Shown piece by piece: positions 25,019 to 34,446 of a stretch of 64,000 bases of DNA. Made by a program: the position numbers and the translations under genes. Positions within the stretch are counted from its first letter, which is position 1. Every line of letters starts with the position of its first letter. Origin of the DNA: 20CM-2-55-15 sp963738025 (GTDB lineage Bacteria > Acidobacteriota > Terriglobia > 20CM-2-55-15); the NCBI GenBank assembly GCA_963738025.1, contig CAVTWA010000006.1, forward strand, positions 186,001 to 250,000, read 5' to 3'. The notes under the pieces are model-generated. The model ran no database searches and had not been told where the DNA came from. It saw only the letters and a list, made by a program, of their open reading frames with translations.

Positions 25019-28000
25019 ATGAAAATCCCCAGGATCTTGACCTTTGGATGCGTCCTGCTGCTCGCCGGTGCCGTGCACCCGCAGCAGACGCGAAGGCTTT
25101 CTATTTTTTTCGAAGAAAATCGCGGTCAGGCGCCGCCAGACACGCGGTTCGTGGCACGAGGAGCCGGTTACAGCCTGGCTTTTACACCAACAGGAAACCA
25201 GGTCGCGCTGAGCCATTCCGGAAAGCGACTGTCGTTCACGACAACGCTTGCAGGGGCGAATTCCAGTCCGGCAATAAGGGGTGAAGAAGAGCAAGCTGGA
25301 AAAGCGAACTATTTCCGTGGCGATAGATCCATTACGGATATTCCGACATACGGGCGGCTGCGGTATCACGGCATCTATCCAGCTATCGATCTGGTTTATT
25401 ACGGAAATGAGCGTGAACTGGAATATGACTTCGTTGTGCGTCCGGGCGGAGACTCCAATACCATCGCGCTACGTTTTGACGGCACTCAGGGCCTTGCACT
25501 CAATCGGCAGGGTGACCTCCTCGTTCAGGTCGATGGAACGAGTGTTGTTCAACACAAGCCGGTGGTCTATCAGGATTACGGCGGCGTGCGTAAAACCCGC
25601 AAAACCATTGACAGCCACTACCGCTTGATTTCGGCAAACACTGTGGGGTTTGATGTCGGCCCCTACGATCACGGTAAGGCACTCGTTATCGATCCGGTTC
25701 TAAGCTACTCCACATTCCTCGGTGGTAACGGCGTCGACGACGCCCGTTCAATTGCGACCGATTCCACAGGTAATGTCTACATCACCGGCTCGACGACATC
25801 GACGAACGTCTCCGCCGTTGGCGCGATTCAGCCTTTTCCCGGGGATCCGGCCGCCAATACAAGTGATGCTTTCGTGATGAAGCTCAATGCTTCCGGGACA
25901 GCGCTGCTTTATTCGACGTATCTCGGCGGTGCGGACGATGACGTTTCAAACAAGATTGTCGTCGATGCTGCGGGGAATGCAATCATCGCCGGCTGGACCG
26001 CCTCTTTGTCGTTTCCCACAACAGCCGGTGCCATCAGCCGCGTTTGCGGTTATGCAACGGGCGGCAGTTGCCTCGACGCATTCATAGCCAAGCTGGACCC
26101 CTTCGGTTCTGCACTGGTCTATTCGACATATCTGGGCGGTTCCGGAGACGACCAGGCGCGTGGTCTTGCTGTTGATGCGGGCGGAAATGCCTACATTACC
26201 GGAACGACCGCCTCGACGAATTTCCCGGTTACGGCAGGTGCGCTCTCAACGGATACAACCTCCGGAGGATTTGTCACGAAGCTTACTGCGGCCGGCGCCA
26301 TTGTTTACTCGACATATCTGGGAGCGGGATCAGGAGCCACGGAACCTGATGGCATTGCCGTCGATTCCGCGGGAAATACGTTTATCGCCGGCACAACGGC
26401 ATCCACAACGGCTACGGGAACGGATGTTTTCATCACAAAACTGAATCCGGCAGGGACTGCTTCCCTTTTTACTCAGTTTCTGCGTGGCGGTAAGGACGAT
26501 GCCGCCGCCGCGGTCGCTGTCGATTCTTCCGGCAATGTTTACCTGACCGGCAAGACGTATTCCGTTAATTTCCCGACGACATCGGGTGTAGTTCAACCTG
26601 CGGCTGGCGGCGGTCCACTCTTTCGATCTGCGGATGCTGCAGTGACATGGAACATAGCGAGCGCCGGAATTACGCGCGGTTCGTTGTATGCGCTGGCAGT
26701 CGCGCCGACCGCTCCTTTGACTATTTTTGCGGGCGCCGACGATGATAACGCCGGTGATGTCTTCAAAAGCACGGATGGCGGTAGTAACTGGGTGGCTGCC
26801 AGCGCCGGCTTGACGGATGCGCGTGTTCACGCGATCGCCGTCGATCCGTCCACAGCATCGACTGTCTATGCGGGTACGCGAAGCGCCGGCGTGTTCAAAA
26901 GCACCAACGGAGGCGCATCCTGGTCGCCCACATCATTGAAAGCTGGCTTCGTCACTGCTCTTGCTGTGGATCCGATGACGCCTGCAACGGTTTATGCCGG
27001 AACGGACAGCAGTGGATTTTACCGGAGCACCGATGGCGGCGCGACCTGGACGAGCCCTGACAATACCCTGGCGACTTCCACGATAAACAGCATGGTGATC
27101 GATCCGGTGACACCGGCGAATTTGTACGTGGCGACAAGTACCGGAGTTTACAAGAGTGCTGACCGGGGAGCGACGTGGGTATCGGCGAGTTCCGGCATCT
27201 TCGATGAAAACGTGAATGCGGTCGCTATAAATCCGTTAAATCCAGCCAGCCTGTTTGCGGCAACCACTTCATTCGGCATCTTTCGCAGCTCGAACAGCGG
27301 AAAGTTCTGGGTGTCGTCGAACAGTGGAATTCCGGGTTCCAACGCAGGTCTTTTAGTTAGCGCGCTGACTGTCGATTCGACTTCCGGAGCCGTGTATGCA
27401 GCGGTGGGCCAATCCAATGTGAGCCGCGTTTACAAAAGCTCGGACGGAGTCAAATGGACACCGGCCGGGCTCGCCTCGACTCGAGTTTCAGCGATGACGG
27501 TAAACGGGAATTCCAACACGATCAGCGCAGCGACTGTCGGAGGATCAGAGGCATTCATAGCGAAATGGAACACCTCAGGCAGCCTCGTTTATTCCACATA
27601 CTTAGGGAGCTACCGCGATGACACGGCAAACGCCCTCGCCGTAGACAGCGCCGGCAATGTGGTGATTGCCGGCACGACGAGCTCTGTGAATTTTCCGATC
27701 GCCAACGCCGTTCAATCTGTCTTCGCCGGCGGATCGGATCTCGTGACGGATGCGTTTGTGGCCAAGTTGAATCCATCCGCAAGTTCGATTTTATGGTCAA
27801 CGTATCTGGGGGGAGCCAGTGACGATTCGGCGCGAGCCGTCGCTGTCGATTCCAACGGCAACGTCTACGTTGCCGGTCAAACAGGCTCCATCGATTTCCC
27901 AACAGCCTCGGCCTTCCTTGCGGATCGCCCGGGACTCGTCAATGCCTTTGTCGCAAAAATTGCAGACAACTCGTCGGCACCCGCCGGCAACTCCTCAATT

Positions 28001-29378
28001 GCATTCGACGTCGCGGCTCGCGGCGGCATGTTGACGACCTCACTGGGTGCGTCGGCCAACATCTCTGCCGGTTATGCCGCTATCCAGCCAAACACTGCAG
28101 GCGCGACGCTTTCGGGAATGGCCATCTTCGGTTATCGCGAGAATAATGTTCTGGTCAGCGAAGCCGCCGTTCCAGCGTCCCCGCTCATCAGCTCGGGACG
28201 TCTTTATGCCGAGGTGTCCTCATTCGTGAATACCGGCGTGGCTATGGCAAACCCCAACGCTCAGCCGGTGACCGTCAATTTTCACTTCACGGACACGACC
28301 GGAGCTGATTTCGGCCAGGGATCAACGATCATCCCTGCTAATGGACAGATTGCGAAATTCCTGAATGAGGCACCATTCAATGGCGGAAGTGCGCTGATGG
28401 GTACCTTCACGTTTACTGCGTCCCCACCGATATCGGTCATCGCGCTGCGCGGGCTGACTAATGAGCGCTCCGAATTTTTGATCACCACATTGCCTGTAGC
28501 CGATCTGTCCATCGCTCCAGGTTCCAGTAGCTTTCGTCTTTCCACACTATGCAGATGGTGGAGGGTGGACAACTCAACTTCTGCTTGTCAATACCACGGA
28601 CACGCCAATGAGCGGCACTGTTCTATTTTGCGGTCAGGGGGGCTGCCCGGCTGCGGTCCAGCCGGTAGTGAGCAATGCTTATACGCTGCCACCTCGCAGT
28701 TCGTTTCAGTTTCAGACTACAAACGCTGCAAATACGGTAACAGCCGGGTCCATACGAGTGACGCCGGCTTCCGGCAGTAAAGCGCCGGCAGGCGTCGCTG
28801 TGTTTTCGTTAAAGACAGGCGGCGTGACGGTGAGCACTGCGGGGGTTCCTGGATCCGGCACATCGAACGCTTTCCGTATGTATGCGGAATTGTCCGGCAC
28901 TGCTGGACAAATCGGTTCGATTCAGACCGGAATCGCTATTGCCAATCCCGGGACAGGCACCGCATCGGTCGTCTTTGAGCTCAACACACTGTCGGGGGCA
29001 TCCACGGGATTGACCGGTTCGCTCAGCCTTCCCGCCGGCGGACAGACAGCGTTGTTTCTGAACCAGATTCCGGGCTTCGAGACATTGACGACTCCGTTTC
29101 GGGGGGTATTGCGCATTTCAACGTCCTCTTCCGGAGGAATTTCCGTTATCGGACTTCGCGGCCGTTATAACGAACGCAGAGACTTCCTTATCACCACAAC
29201 TCCGCCCACCGACGAGAGCCGGGCTCCCGTCGGACCGCAGTTCTTTCCGCATTTTGCGGATGGAGGCGGATTCACAACCCAATTTATCCTGTTCAATGGC
29301 GGCGCGGATCAAGCCTCGTCCGGCTCACTAGAATTCTTTGGACAATCGGGACAACCCATCGGCCTGGCAGTCCAGTGA
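25019..29378 (+). pseudogene. giant SBBP/BNR beta-propeller protein, one frameshift
   Basis: About 1,452 residues with a signal (MKIPRILTFGCVLLLAGAVH) and the N-terminal FFEENRGQAPPDTRFVARG typical of this family. Then come SBBP repeats (YSTYLGGADDDVSNKIVVDA, AGNAIIAGWTAS), a block of BNR/Asp-box repeats (STDGGSNWVAASAGL, STNGGASWSPT), more SBBP repeats, and a C-terminal double sandwich (NVLVSEAAVPAS to ITTTPPTDESRAP). One extra base at about 28531-28535 breaks the frame between LSIAPGSSS and VFPHYADGGGWTTQ; sequence either side is well preserved. It begins 11 bp after DUF1501. Likely a secreted adhesive or binding protein of the operon. Confidence 0.8.
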
Positions 29379-29487
29379 GGCACGGTTTGATAGACCAAGT
29401 CGGGGCATACGGGCCTGAATGCGCCGACCTGGCGGCAATTTGCCTCTCAGTGGACTCGTGGGCGAGGCACTTGCCCGAGGTGATAAC

Positions 29488-29499
29488 ATGACATTATGA
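29488..29499 (+). other. three-codon minigene overlapping a start codon
   Basis: ATG ACA TTA TGA: its stop overlaps the ATG at 29496 of the next gene. GAGGTGA lies five bases ahead of this minigene and 12 bases ahead of the real start, so ribosomes may load at the minigene and reinitiate. Confidence 0.3.
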
Positions 29500-29714
29500 A
29501 CGCTGTAAAAATAAAACTCCCCCCTGGAGCGCCTTCCGCGAATGAAGTCGCGAGAACTCTCGGGGCGACACCGGCGGAAGTACGTTCTGTTGACCGACTG
29601 TTGGAGCAACTCCCTTCTGGTCCGAATCTACCGAATGAGCGGAATGTCACTCGGAGATTTAAAGCGCCCTCGAAAACGAAAATGCGCCGGGCCCCACGAA
29701 AACGCAGCCGCTGA
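29496..29714 (+). CDS. small helical protein, possible antitoxin or adaptor
   Basis: A 72-residue protein: KIKLPPGAPSANEVARTLG, then TPAEVRSVDRLLEQLPSG, ending in a very basic tail (RRFKAPSKTKMRRAPRKRSR). The SANEVARTLGATPAEVRSV part has the spacing of a helix-turn-helix. Product size, basic tail and position 12 bp ahead of a larger gene recall an antitoxin or DNA-binding partner, but no family is recognised. The start at 29496 overlaps a minigene stop. I call it a real gene because the frame is closed, compact and precisely spaced from its neighbour. Confidence 0.5.
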   Translation: MNAVKIKLPPGAPSANEVARTLGATPAEVRSVDRLLEQLPSGPNLPNERNVTRRFKAPSKTKMRRAPRKRSR

Positions 29715-29726
29715 TAGCTCTGTTGG

Positions 29727-30332
29727 ATGCCACACCGGCCTGCGAAAAAAGGAAACACATTTCTTAATCTCCCGTTTGACGTACAGCACGAAAAAATATA
29801 CTTAGCTTTGATTGCGGGACTCTCAGCGCTCGGTTTAACTCCAAGATGCGCCCTGGAGATTCAGCCGATATCGGCCAGATTGAGAAGGCTGTTGGACTTG
29901 ATTTCAAGCTGCGAATATTCCATCCATGATCTCTCTCGGGTGCAGCTTTCACGCAGTTCTCCGAGGTGTCCAAGATTTAACATGCCGTTTGAATTAGGCA
30001 TGACCATAGCCTGGTCCGAAACTGCGAATAGAGATCACTACTGGATTGTCCTCGAATCGCGAAAGTATCGCCTGCAGAAATCCCTCAGCGATTTGAATGG
30101 ATATGACCATTTCATCCACAACGGCACCATCGTCGGCGTTTTTCAGGCGCTGCTGGATGCGTTTGACAAACCAGACGTCAGCCTTGCCAGGATGAATCGA
30201 ATCTACAAAAGGCTCCGGAAATTTGCCGGGGAATTGAAGACCGCCCACCGCTGGAACGATCTGTTCCATCCGAGTGCATTCCGGCGGTTGGTCATAGCAG
30301 GTGTGAAAATCAACTCCAGCGCCGGCCTTTAG
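29727..30332 (+). CDS. uncharacterised NLPFD/RFNMPFELG protein
   Basis: A 201-residue protein with a recognisable conserved series: NTFLNLPFDVQHEKIYLALI, then LTPRCALEI, CEYSIHDLSRVQL, CPRFNMPFELGMTIA, DHYWIVLESRKYRLQKSLSD and YDHFIHNG. I have seen this pattern in an uncharacterised family, often in variable or accessory regions; the alternating strand/helix order suggests a Rossmann- or TIR-like nucleotide-binding fold (inference only). It follows the 72-residue gene by 12 bp and appears cotranscribed. No transmembrane segment or signal is present, so it is cytosolic. A role in defence or as a toxin-like effector is possible but not shown. Confidence 0.6.
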   Translation: MPHRPAKKGNTFLNLPFDVQHEKIYLALIAGLSALGLTPRCALEIQPISARLRRLLDLISSCEYSIHDLSRVQLSRSSPRCPRFNMPFELGMTIAWSETANRDHYWIVLESRKYRLQKSLSDLNGYDHFIHNGTIVGVFQALLDAFDKPDVSLARMNRIYKRLRKFAGELKTAHRWNDLFHPSAFRRLVIAGVKINSSAGL

Positions 30333-30725
30333 TCACCCCGCGGCGCCCTTAAGAATTTCGATCTCATGCTATGCACCTCTGATCAGTCTCCGAAGGCTTC
30401 GCGGCGTGCCTCATCGAGGGGGGACCCATTCAAGGGTCGGGCGGTAGTAGAACATCGCCAGGATGCAGGCTTGGCTTCCAGGTTGAACAGGTCGCTACCC
30501 GCCCACGCTGGACCACCAAGGATCTTGTAATCCTCTATGCCGTATGCCTCGTGGATGAGCATCTTCAAGGTGTAACGGGTCGCCATCACCCTTCTACCAG
30601 GATAGGTGAACCTGAAAGCGGCTTAGTCGAGCATCTATGTCTCGAGTGCGCGTGTCGCTTTGTGGTTCGAGCTCCACTCTCTCATACGACACGCCATTGA
30701 TTTAGAATGACATCGGATTCTCCCG
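30333..30725. other. Gene-poor spacer with TIGR03435 relic
   Basis: Apart from the relic at 30383-30622 I see no gene. TAGAAT at 30703-30708 is a possible -10 for the ferritin-like gene at 30726. Confidence 0.5.
30383..30622 (-). pseudogene. TIGR03435 family fragment
   Basis: The minus-strand frame between two stops reads ATRYTLKMLIHEAYGIEDYK, then LGGPAWAGSDLFNLEAKP. The pattern TL.MLI..AYG...(F/Y).I.GGP.W..SD.F...AK is diagnostic of TIGR03435, an exported family greatly expanded in Acidobacteria. The domain is cut off upstream by a TAA at 30623-30625, and downstream it loses similarity within 15 residues. It is a short relic of a gene about four times longer. Confidence 0.6.
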
Positions 30726-31253
30726 ATGCAAAACTCCTTTCACTCTCAGCTGGTCGAAATCCTTCGCCTTGCGTATTCCGGCGAACGGGCCGCGGCGTAT
30801 GCCTATCGAGGGCATTGGCATTCTGTTTCTAATCCCCAAGAGCGGGAGCGCATCCAGACCATTGAAGATGAGGAATGGCATCATCGGCGGCTCGTCGGAG
30901 AAATGCTGTCTGCTCTTGGCGCGGCGCCTGACCCGAGGCGAGAGATTCGAGCTATTGTCATTGGCAGAACGCTTCAGGCGCTGTGTCATATCTCGGGATG
31001 GCTGCTGCCCATGTACGGAGCCGGTAAACTCGAACGCAATAACATTGTGGAGTACGAACACGCGGCGAAATATGCCGCAGGATGCGGCCGGCATGAGTTC
31101 GTCGATTGCCTGCTCACCATGGCCGAGGTCGAATGGGAGCACGAGCAGTACTTTCGCAGCAAAGTACTGAGTCACCGCATCGGACGGCACATGCCGATAT
31201 GGCCTGCTCCGCCAGCCAAGGAAACGATACGAAGCTCGATGGTATCGCCGTAA
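30726..31253 (+). CDS. ferritin-like diiron protein (COQ7-like)
   Basis: A 175-residue four-helix protein with spaced metal ligands: LAYSGERAAAYAYRGHW (first Glu), EDEEWHHRRLV (ExxH), NNIVEYEHAAKYA (third Glu) and AEVEWEHEQYF (final ExxH). This is the E-ExxH-E-ExxH layout of ferritin-like diiron enzymes; overall size and the central PMYGAGKLE loop resemble COQ7-type hydroxylases, though a quinone role is not shown. No neighbour suggests a pathway. The start at 30726 has no strong ribosome binding site. It is distinct from the diiron protein at 5669-6620. Confidence 0.65.
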   Translation: MQNSFHSQLVEILRLAYSGERAAAYAYRGHWHSVSNPQERERIQTIEDEEWHHRRLVGEMLSALGAAPDPRREIRAIVIGRTLQALCHISGWLLPMYGAGKLERNNIVEYEHAAKYAAGCGRHEFVDCLLTMAEVEWEHEQYFRSKVLSHRIGRHMPIWPAPPAKETIRSSMVSP

Positions 31254-31292
31254 GGAATGGCGCAACTGCCGTCCGGCGAAGCAGACATTCTG

Positions 31293-31547
31293 CTATCGCG
31301 TTGACCAATACTCAGCGGACGTGAGCACCTGCACGACATCGAAATCCGTCACATCACTCCAGGCCGCCAGCCACGGGATCAGGGACTCTTCGTGCGGCGC
31401 TTCCATCAGTTGGAAGCAGCGACGATTAGCAGGGTCCACCCAACTCGCCTGATAAGTCACACCTTCTGGCAGCATCCGCCCTTTGGCCCGGAAGCGTTCT
31501 CCGATTGCGGAAACATCCTTGAACTGTTCGATGATCATGAAGAGCAT
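31293..31547 (-). CDS. DUF3303 protein
   Basis: An 84-residue single-domain protein (MLFMIIEQFKDVSAIGERF, then GVTYQASWVDPANRRCFQLM and WSDVTDFDVVQVLTS). The pattern, a ferredoxin-like fold with QLMEA and a late DF.VVPV-type strand, fits DUF3303, small cytosolic proteins of unknown function. The gene is convergent with the ferritin-like gene. An ATG three codons in (31538) is an equally possible start; neither has a clear ribosome binding site. Confidence 0.7.
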   Translation of the reverse strand: MLFMIIEQFKDVSAIGERFRAKGRMLPEGVTYQASWVDPANRRCFQLMEAPHEESLIPWLAAWSDVTDFDVVQVLTSAEYWSTR

Positions 31548-31667
31548 GACGGCAGAATAGCCGACGCGATCTAGTTAATAAATGAAACGAATAACTGATA
31601 GCCGAGGCGACTCATTGAGCCGATTGGGACGATTTGGCATTATTTCGCGCAAGCCGAGGTGGGAGTA

Positions 31668-31764
31668 GATAAGCCACGGATTTAACGGATTCAACGGATT
31701 CAATCCGCTAAATCCGTTAAATCCGTGGCTTATCCTGCGCTATGTGCAGATTTTCGTCAAAATG
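31668..31764 (-). repeat. GATAAGCCACGGATT dispersed repeat, paired arms
   Basis: Perfect 21-bp arms at 31668-31688 and 31714-31734, each containing AAGCCACGGATTTAACGG, with partial AACGGATT units between. Beyond the right arm, CCTGCGC and GCAGATTTTCGTCA repeat (inverted) the block seen at 13212-13240. It sits after the P-II gene and may end the nitrite operon transcript. Confidence 0.75.
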
Positions 31765-31794
31765 TCCCTCCGTTGAAACCACTCACACGAAGTT

Positions 31795-32115
31795 TCATTC
31801 CTCCATCTTCTTGCCGGTTCTGACGGTGTAGACGGCGTCGACGGAATTAATGAAGATTTTTCCGTCGCCGTGCTGGCCGGTCCTGCCGCCGGCTTGAATG
31901 GCGGCAACGGCGGCTTCGAGCTTTGCCTCCTCGACGACGAGGGTGAGCATGACTTTCGGCAACTCCGTGTAGACGGTGTTGCCGACCTGCACGCCGCGTT
32001 GCTGTCCGCGGCCGAACACGTCCATCTTCGTGAGCGATACGATACCGGTTGCCTCCAGAGCGTCAACAACCTGTTCCTCCTGCTCGGGACGAATAATTGC
32101 GCGAATCATTCTCAT
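31795..32115 (-). CDS. P-II family nitrogen regulator (NifI1-like)
   Basis: A 106-residue P-II protein: MRMIRAIIRPEQEEQVVDAL, then LTKMDVFGRGQQRGVQVGNT, LPKVMLTLVVEE and HGDGKIFINSVDAVYTVRTG, the C-terminal P-II signature. The short T-loop (GVQVGNTVYTELPK) is like NifI1 and not GlnB/GlnK, whose T-loop carries the uridylylated YRGAEY. P-II trimers sense ATP/ADP and 2-oxoglutarate and bind target enzymes. Its ATG overlaps the TGA of the nitrite reductase gene, so the two are translationally coupled and the reductase, or its FAD partner, is a plausible target. Confidence 0.9.
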   Translation of the reverse strand: MRMIRAIIRPEQEEQVVDALEATGIVSLTKMDVFGRGQQRGVQVGNTVYTELPKVMLTLVVEEAKLEAAVAAIQAGGRTGQHGDGKIFINSVDAVYTVRTGKKMEE

Positions 32116-34115
32116 GTGTGAATCTCCACCCAGACTTGATTTTCTTCAACCATGACGGGATATGTCTTTACCGCCAATTCCGGATCCGTCGAACACCGGC
32201 CCGTAGCCAGATCGAATCGGTAATCGTGCAGCGGACAGACAACCTCGCACCTGTCCATCTTCCCTTCCTCCAGAGGCCCGCCGGCATGCGGGCACATGGC
32301 ATCGATCGCAAAGATCCGCCCGTCATCGTGCAAAAATAATGCGAGCGATTTTCCCTGCACCGCGGCCGGATAGCCAATTCCTGTTTTCAGTTCGTTCACA
32401 CTGCAAATCTTGATCTGAACAGCTTTCTTCGAGGGAACATTGGCGACGGTCCGCTTACGGATCGGTTCATCCTGTTTGAGTTCGGAAAGACTGACAGCCG
32501 CCGGCCTCTCAATCTCTTCGCTTTCGAGATCCGAGTCCGGCATATCGGCAGGCACCATCAAGATCCGGTCGCGCACGGTGGGACGGGCCTGCACCTGTTT
32601 GAACAGAGGCAGGTGTTTAACAACGTTGGCGAGGACGTCCGGCAGCGCTTCGTCGCATGGTACGAGATCCATGATCTGGGTTCCGGCGCGCGCTTGAGGA
32701 CCGGTTCTTCCGCCGACATAGATCGCGACGGCTTCAATCGACCGGCCGTCGACGTTGACTTTCATCCCTCGTAAACCGATATCCGCGGCGAGATGGTTGC
32801 CGCAGCCGGCCGGGCAACCGGACCAGTGGATCGTAATGGGCTTGCCGTCGGGACCCAGCCGCTTCTCGAGCGCCGTCGAAGTCTCCATCGCCCACCCTTT
32901 GGTATCGATTTGCGCGATGTTGCAATAATCCGTACCGGTGCAGGCGACCATACCTCTGAAGAAACGAGAGGGATCCGGCGATAATTCTTTAAGCAGAGGC
33001 TCGTCCAGCAGAGCATCGAGATGGCGCTCGGGAATATTGACGAGGATCGCGTCCTGCCCGGTGGTGAACCGAATGCCACCGTTTCCATAAACCTCGGAAA
33101 GCCGCCCAAGCTCGCGCAATGCCTCGTGACTGATGCGTCCGACATTGACGCGTAAACCGACGGAATAGAGACCGGGCTGCTTCTGCTGATGGACGCCAAA
33201 GTGGTCATTGTGCCCGTCGGTACGGGCATCCGTGCCTTCGGGCAATGGCTGCCAGCCAAGCCGTTTCACAAGTTCCTTGCGAAAACGCTCCAGACCCCAG
33301 TCTTCCAGCAGAAATGCAAGACGACACTTCGTCCTCGAACCGCGCTCTCCTTCATCGCGGAAGAGTTTGACCATCTGCACGACGACGTCGTGCGCCTGAT
33401 CGGGCTCGACAAACCATCCGAGATTGGAGGCGATCGTGAAGCCGCCGGAGCCCATCTTTCCTCCGGCCAGGACATGGAATCCGGAATACAACGTTCCATG
33501 AATGAACTTCGTCGCGGGTACCAGAGCAATGTCCTGCGATTCGCTGTGCGTGCAATTCTCCGCGCATCCCGTGACCACGATATTGATTTTCCGCGGCAGG
33601 TTGGCGAACTCTGGATTGCCGCGATCGCCGACAATCGTCCGATCGAGCGCGAATATGATGCCGGAGGCATCGAACAATTCATTGGAGTTCAGTCCGGCCA
33701 GCGCACATCCATTGATGTTTCGCACATTATCCTGACCCGTTTGAAGCGTGGTCAGATTCACGCCTCGCAATCGTTCGAAGATTTCCGGAACGCTTTCGAT
33801 GCAGTAGCCGCGGAGCTCGATCTGCTGCCGTGTGGTGATGTCGAGTGTGCCGTTGCCGAGGCGTGAAGAAAGATCCGCAATTGCCGCCAATTGACTGCTC
33901 GTGGCAAATCCGTTCGGCATCCGGATCCGCATCATGAATTTACCGGGCGTGGGCTTCCGGAAGAACACTCCAATCCACTTCAGCAACTCTTTGTCTGCGG
34001 CGCTCAAATTTTGCCAACCCTGAGTGGTCAGTCGGGACAGGTCCTCCTGCACCTGAAGCGGATCTCCATGTTTCGCTTGCTTGTATTCTTCAATCGGATT
34101 CGTGCCTGGACGCAT
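32112..34115 (-). CDS. siroheme nitrite reductase fused to Rieske (NirA-NirD)
   Basis: A 667-residue protein. Residues up to about 550 form a sulfite/nitrite reductase: FMMRIRMPNGFATSSQL, DITTRQQIELRGYCIE, VVTGCAENCTH, and the siroheme/4Fe-4S ligands ACTGTDYCNIAQ (near 390) and SGCPAGCGNH (near 432). Residues about 566-667 form a Rieske-type NirD domain with CPHAGG and CPLHDYRFD (CxH...CxxH). The reductase takes nitrite to ammonia by six electrons; NirD normally belongs to NADH-dependent NirBD, so the fusion suggests electrons come from the neighbouring FAD protein. TGAGGTAAAGAAA precedes the start. Confidence 0.9.
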   Translation of the reverse strand: MRPGTNPIEEYKQAKHGDPLQVQEDLSRLTTQGWQNLSAADKELLKWIGVFFRKPTPGKFMMRIRMPNGFATSSQLAAIADLSSRLGNGTLDITTRQQIELRGYCIESVPEIFERLRGVNLTTLQTGQDNVRNINGCALAGLNSNELFDASGIIFALDRTIVGDRGNPEFANLPRKINIVVTGCAENCTHSESQDIALVPATKFIHGTLYSGFHVLAGGKMGSGGFTIASNLGWFVEPDQAHDVVVQMVKLFRDEGERGSRTKCRLAFLLEDWGLERFRKELVKRLGWQPLPEGTDARTDGHNDHFGVHQQKQPGLYSVGLRVNVGRISHEALRELGRLSEVYGNGGIRFTTGQDAILVNIPERHLDALLDEPLLKELSPDPSRFFRGMVACTGTDYCNIAQIDTKGWAMETSTALEKRLGPDGKPITIHWSGCPAGCGNHLAADIGLRGMKVNVDGRSIEAVAIYVGGRTGPQARAGTQIMDLVPCDEALPDVLANVVKHLPLFKQVQARPTVRDRILMVPADMPDSDLESEEIERPAAVSLSELKQDEPIRKRTVANVPSKKAVQIKICSVNELKTGIGYPAAVQGKSLALFLHDDGRIFAIDAMCPHAGGPLEEGKMDRCEVVCPLHDYRFDLATGRCSTDPELAVKTYPVMVEENQVWVEIHT

Positions 34116-34445
34116 TTTCTTTACCTCAACATTCCCCGCCTACTTTAGGCGCGGTAGACCAGAGCTGTCCAAAACAAGAATGGATGCGGCGGTTGGCGTC
34201 TGCCAGTCCCCGCCTTAGTAAGGCGGGGATGCCCTCGCGCAGCGAGGCTGGGGCGGCGCGGAGCGTGAGCCCGCCTTCGCTTCGCGAAGGCACCCCGCTT
34301 AACTTAGGCGGGGACTGGTCCTCCCGTTACACTCAAACCAGGTTTATATCGCATCCACTTCATTCAAACCTTTACAAGGCGCCATTCTGCCGCTCACCGT
34401 TCATCCTGTCTTCGATACGTATGGTCATAGACCGCGCCTGCAATC
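34116..34445. other. Repeat-filled gap inside the nitrite operon
   Basis: It separates the FAD-P-II gene from the reductase gene and consists almost wholly of repeats: three CCCCGCCT-type palindromes and copy B of the long element. It may attenuate or process the operon mRNA. Confidence 0.65.
34133..34229. repeat. two CCCCGCCT palindromes
   Basis: TCCCCGCCTACTTTAGGCGCGG (imperfect) is at 34133-34154; TCCCCGCCTTA with TAAGGCGGGGA (perfect) is at 34207-34229. Between and after them run CTCGCGCAGCGAGGCTGGGG and GGAGCGTGAGCCCG, as at 16805-16850. Confidence 0.7.
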
Positions 34446-34446
34446 T
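34293..34446 (+). repeat. palindrome plus 130-bp dispersed repeat, copy B
   Basis: CCCCGCTTAAC/TTAGGCGGGG leads into the same series of blocks as 14071-14224 (GGGACTGGTCC, AAACCAGG, CATTCAAACCTTT, AAGGCGCC, TCCTGTCTTC, TATGGTCATAGACC). It runs to the stop codon of the FAD-P-II gene. Confidence 0.7.
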
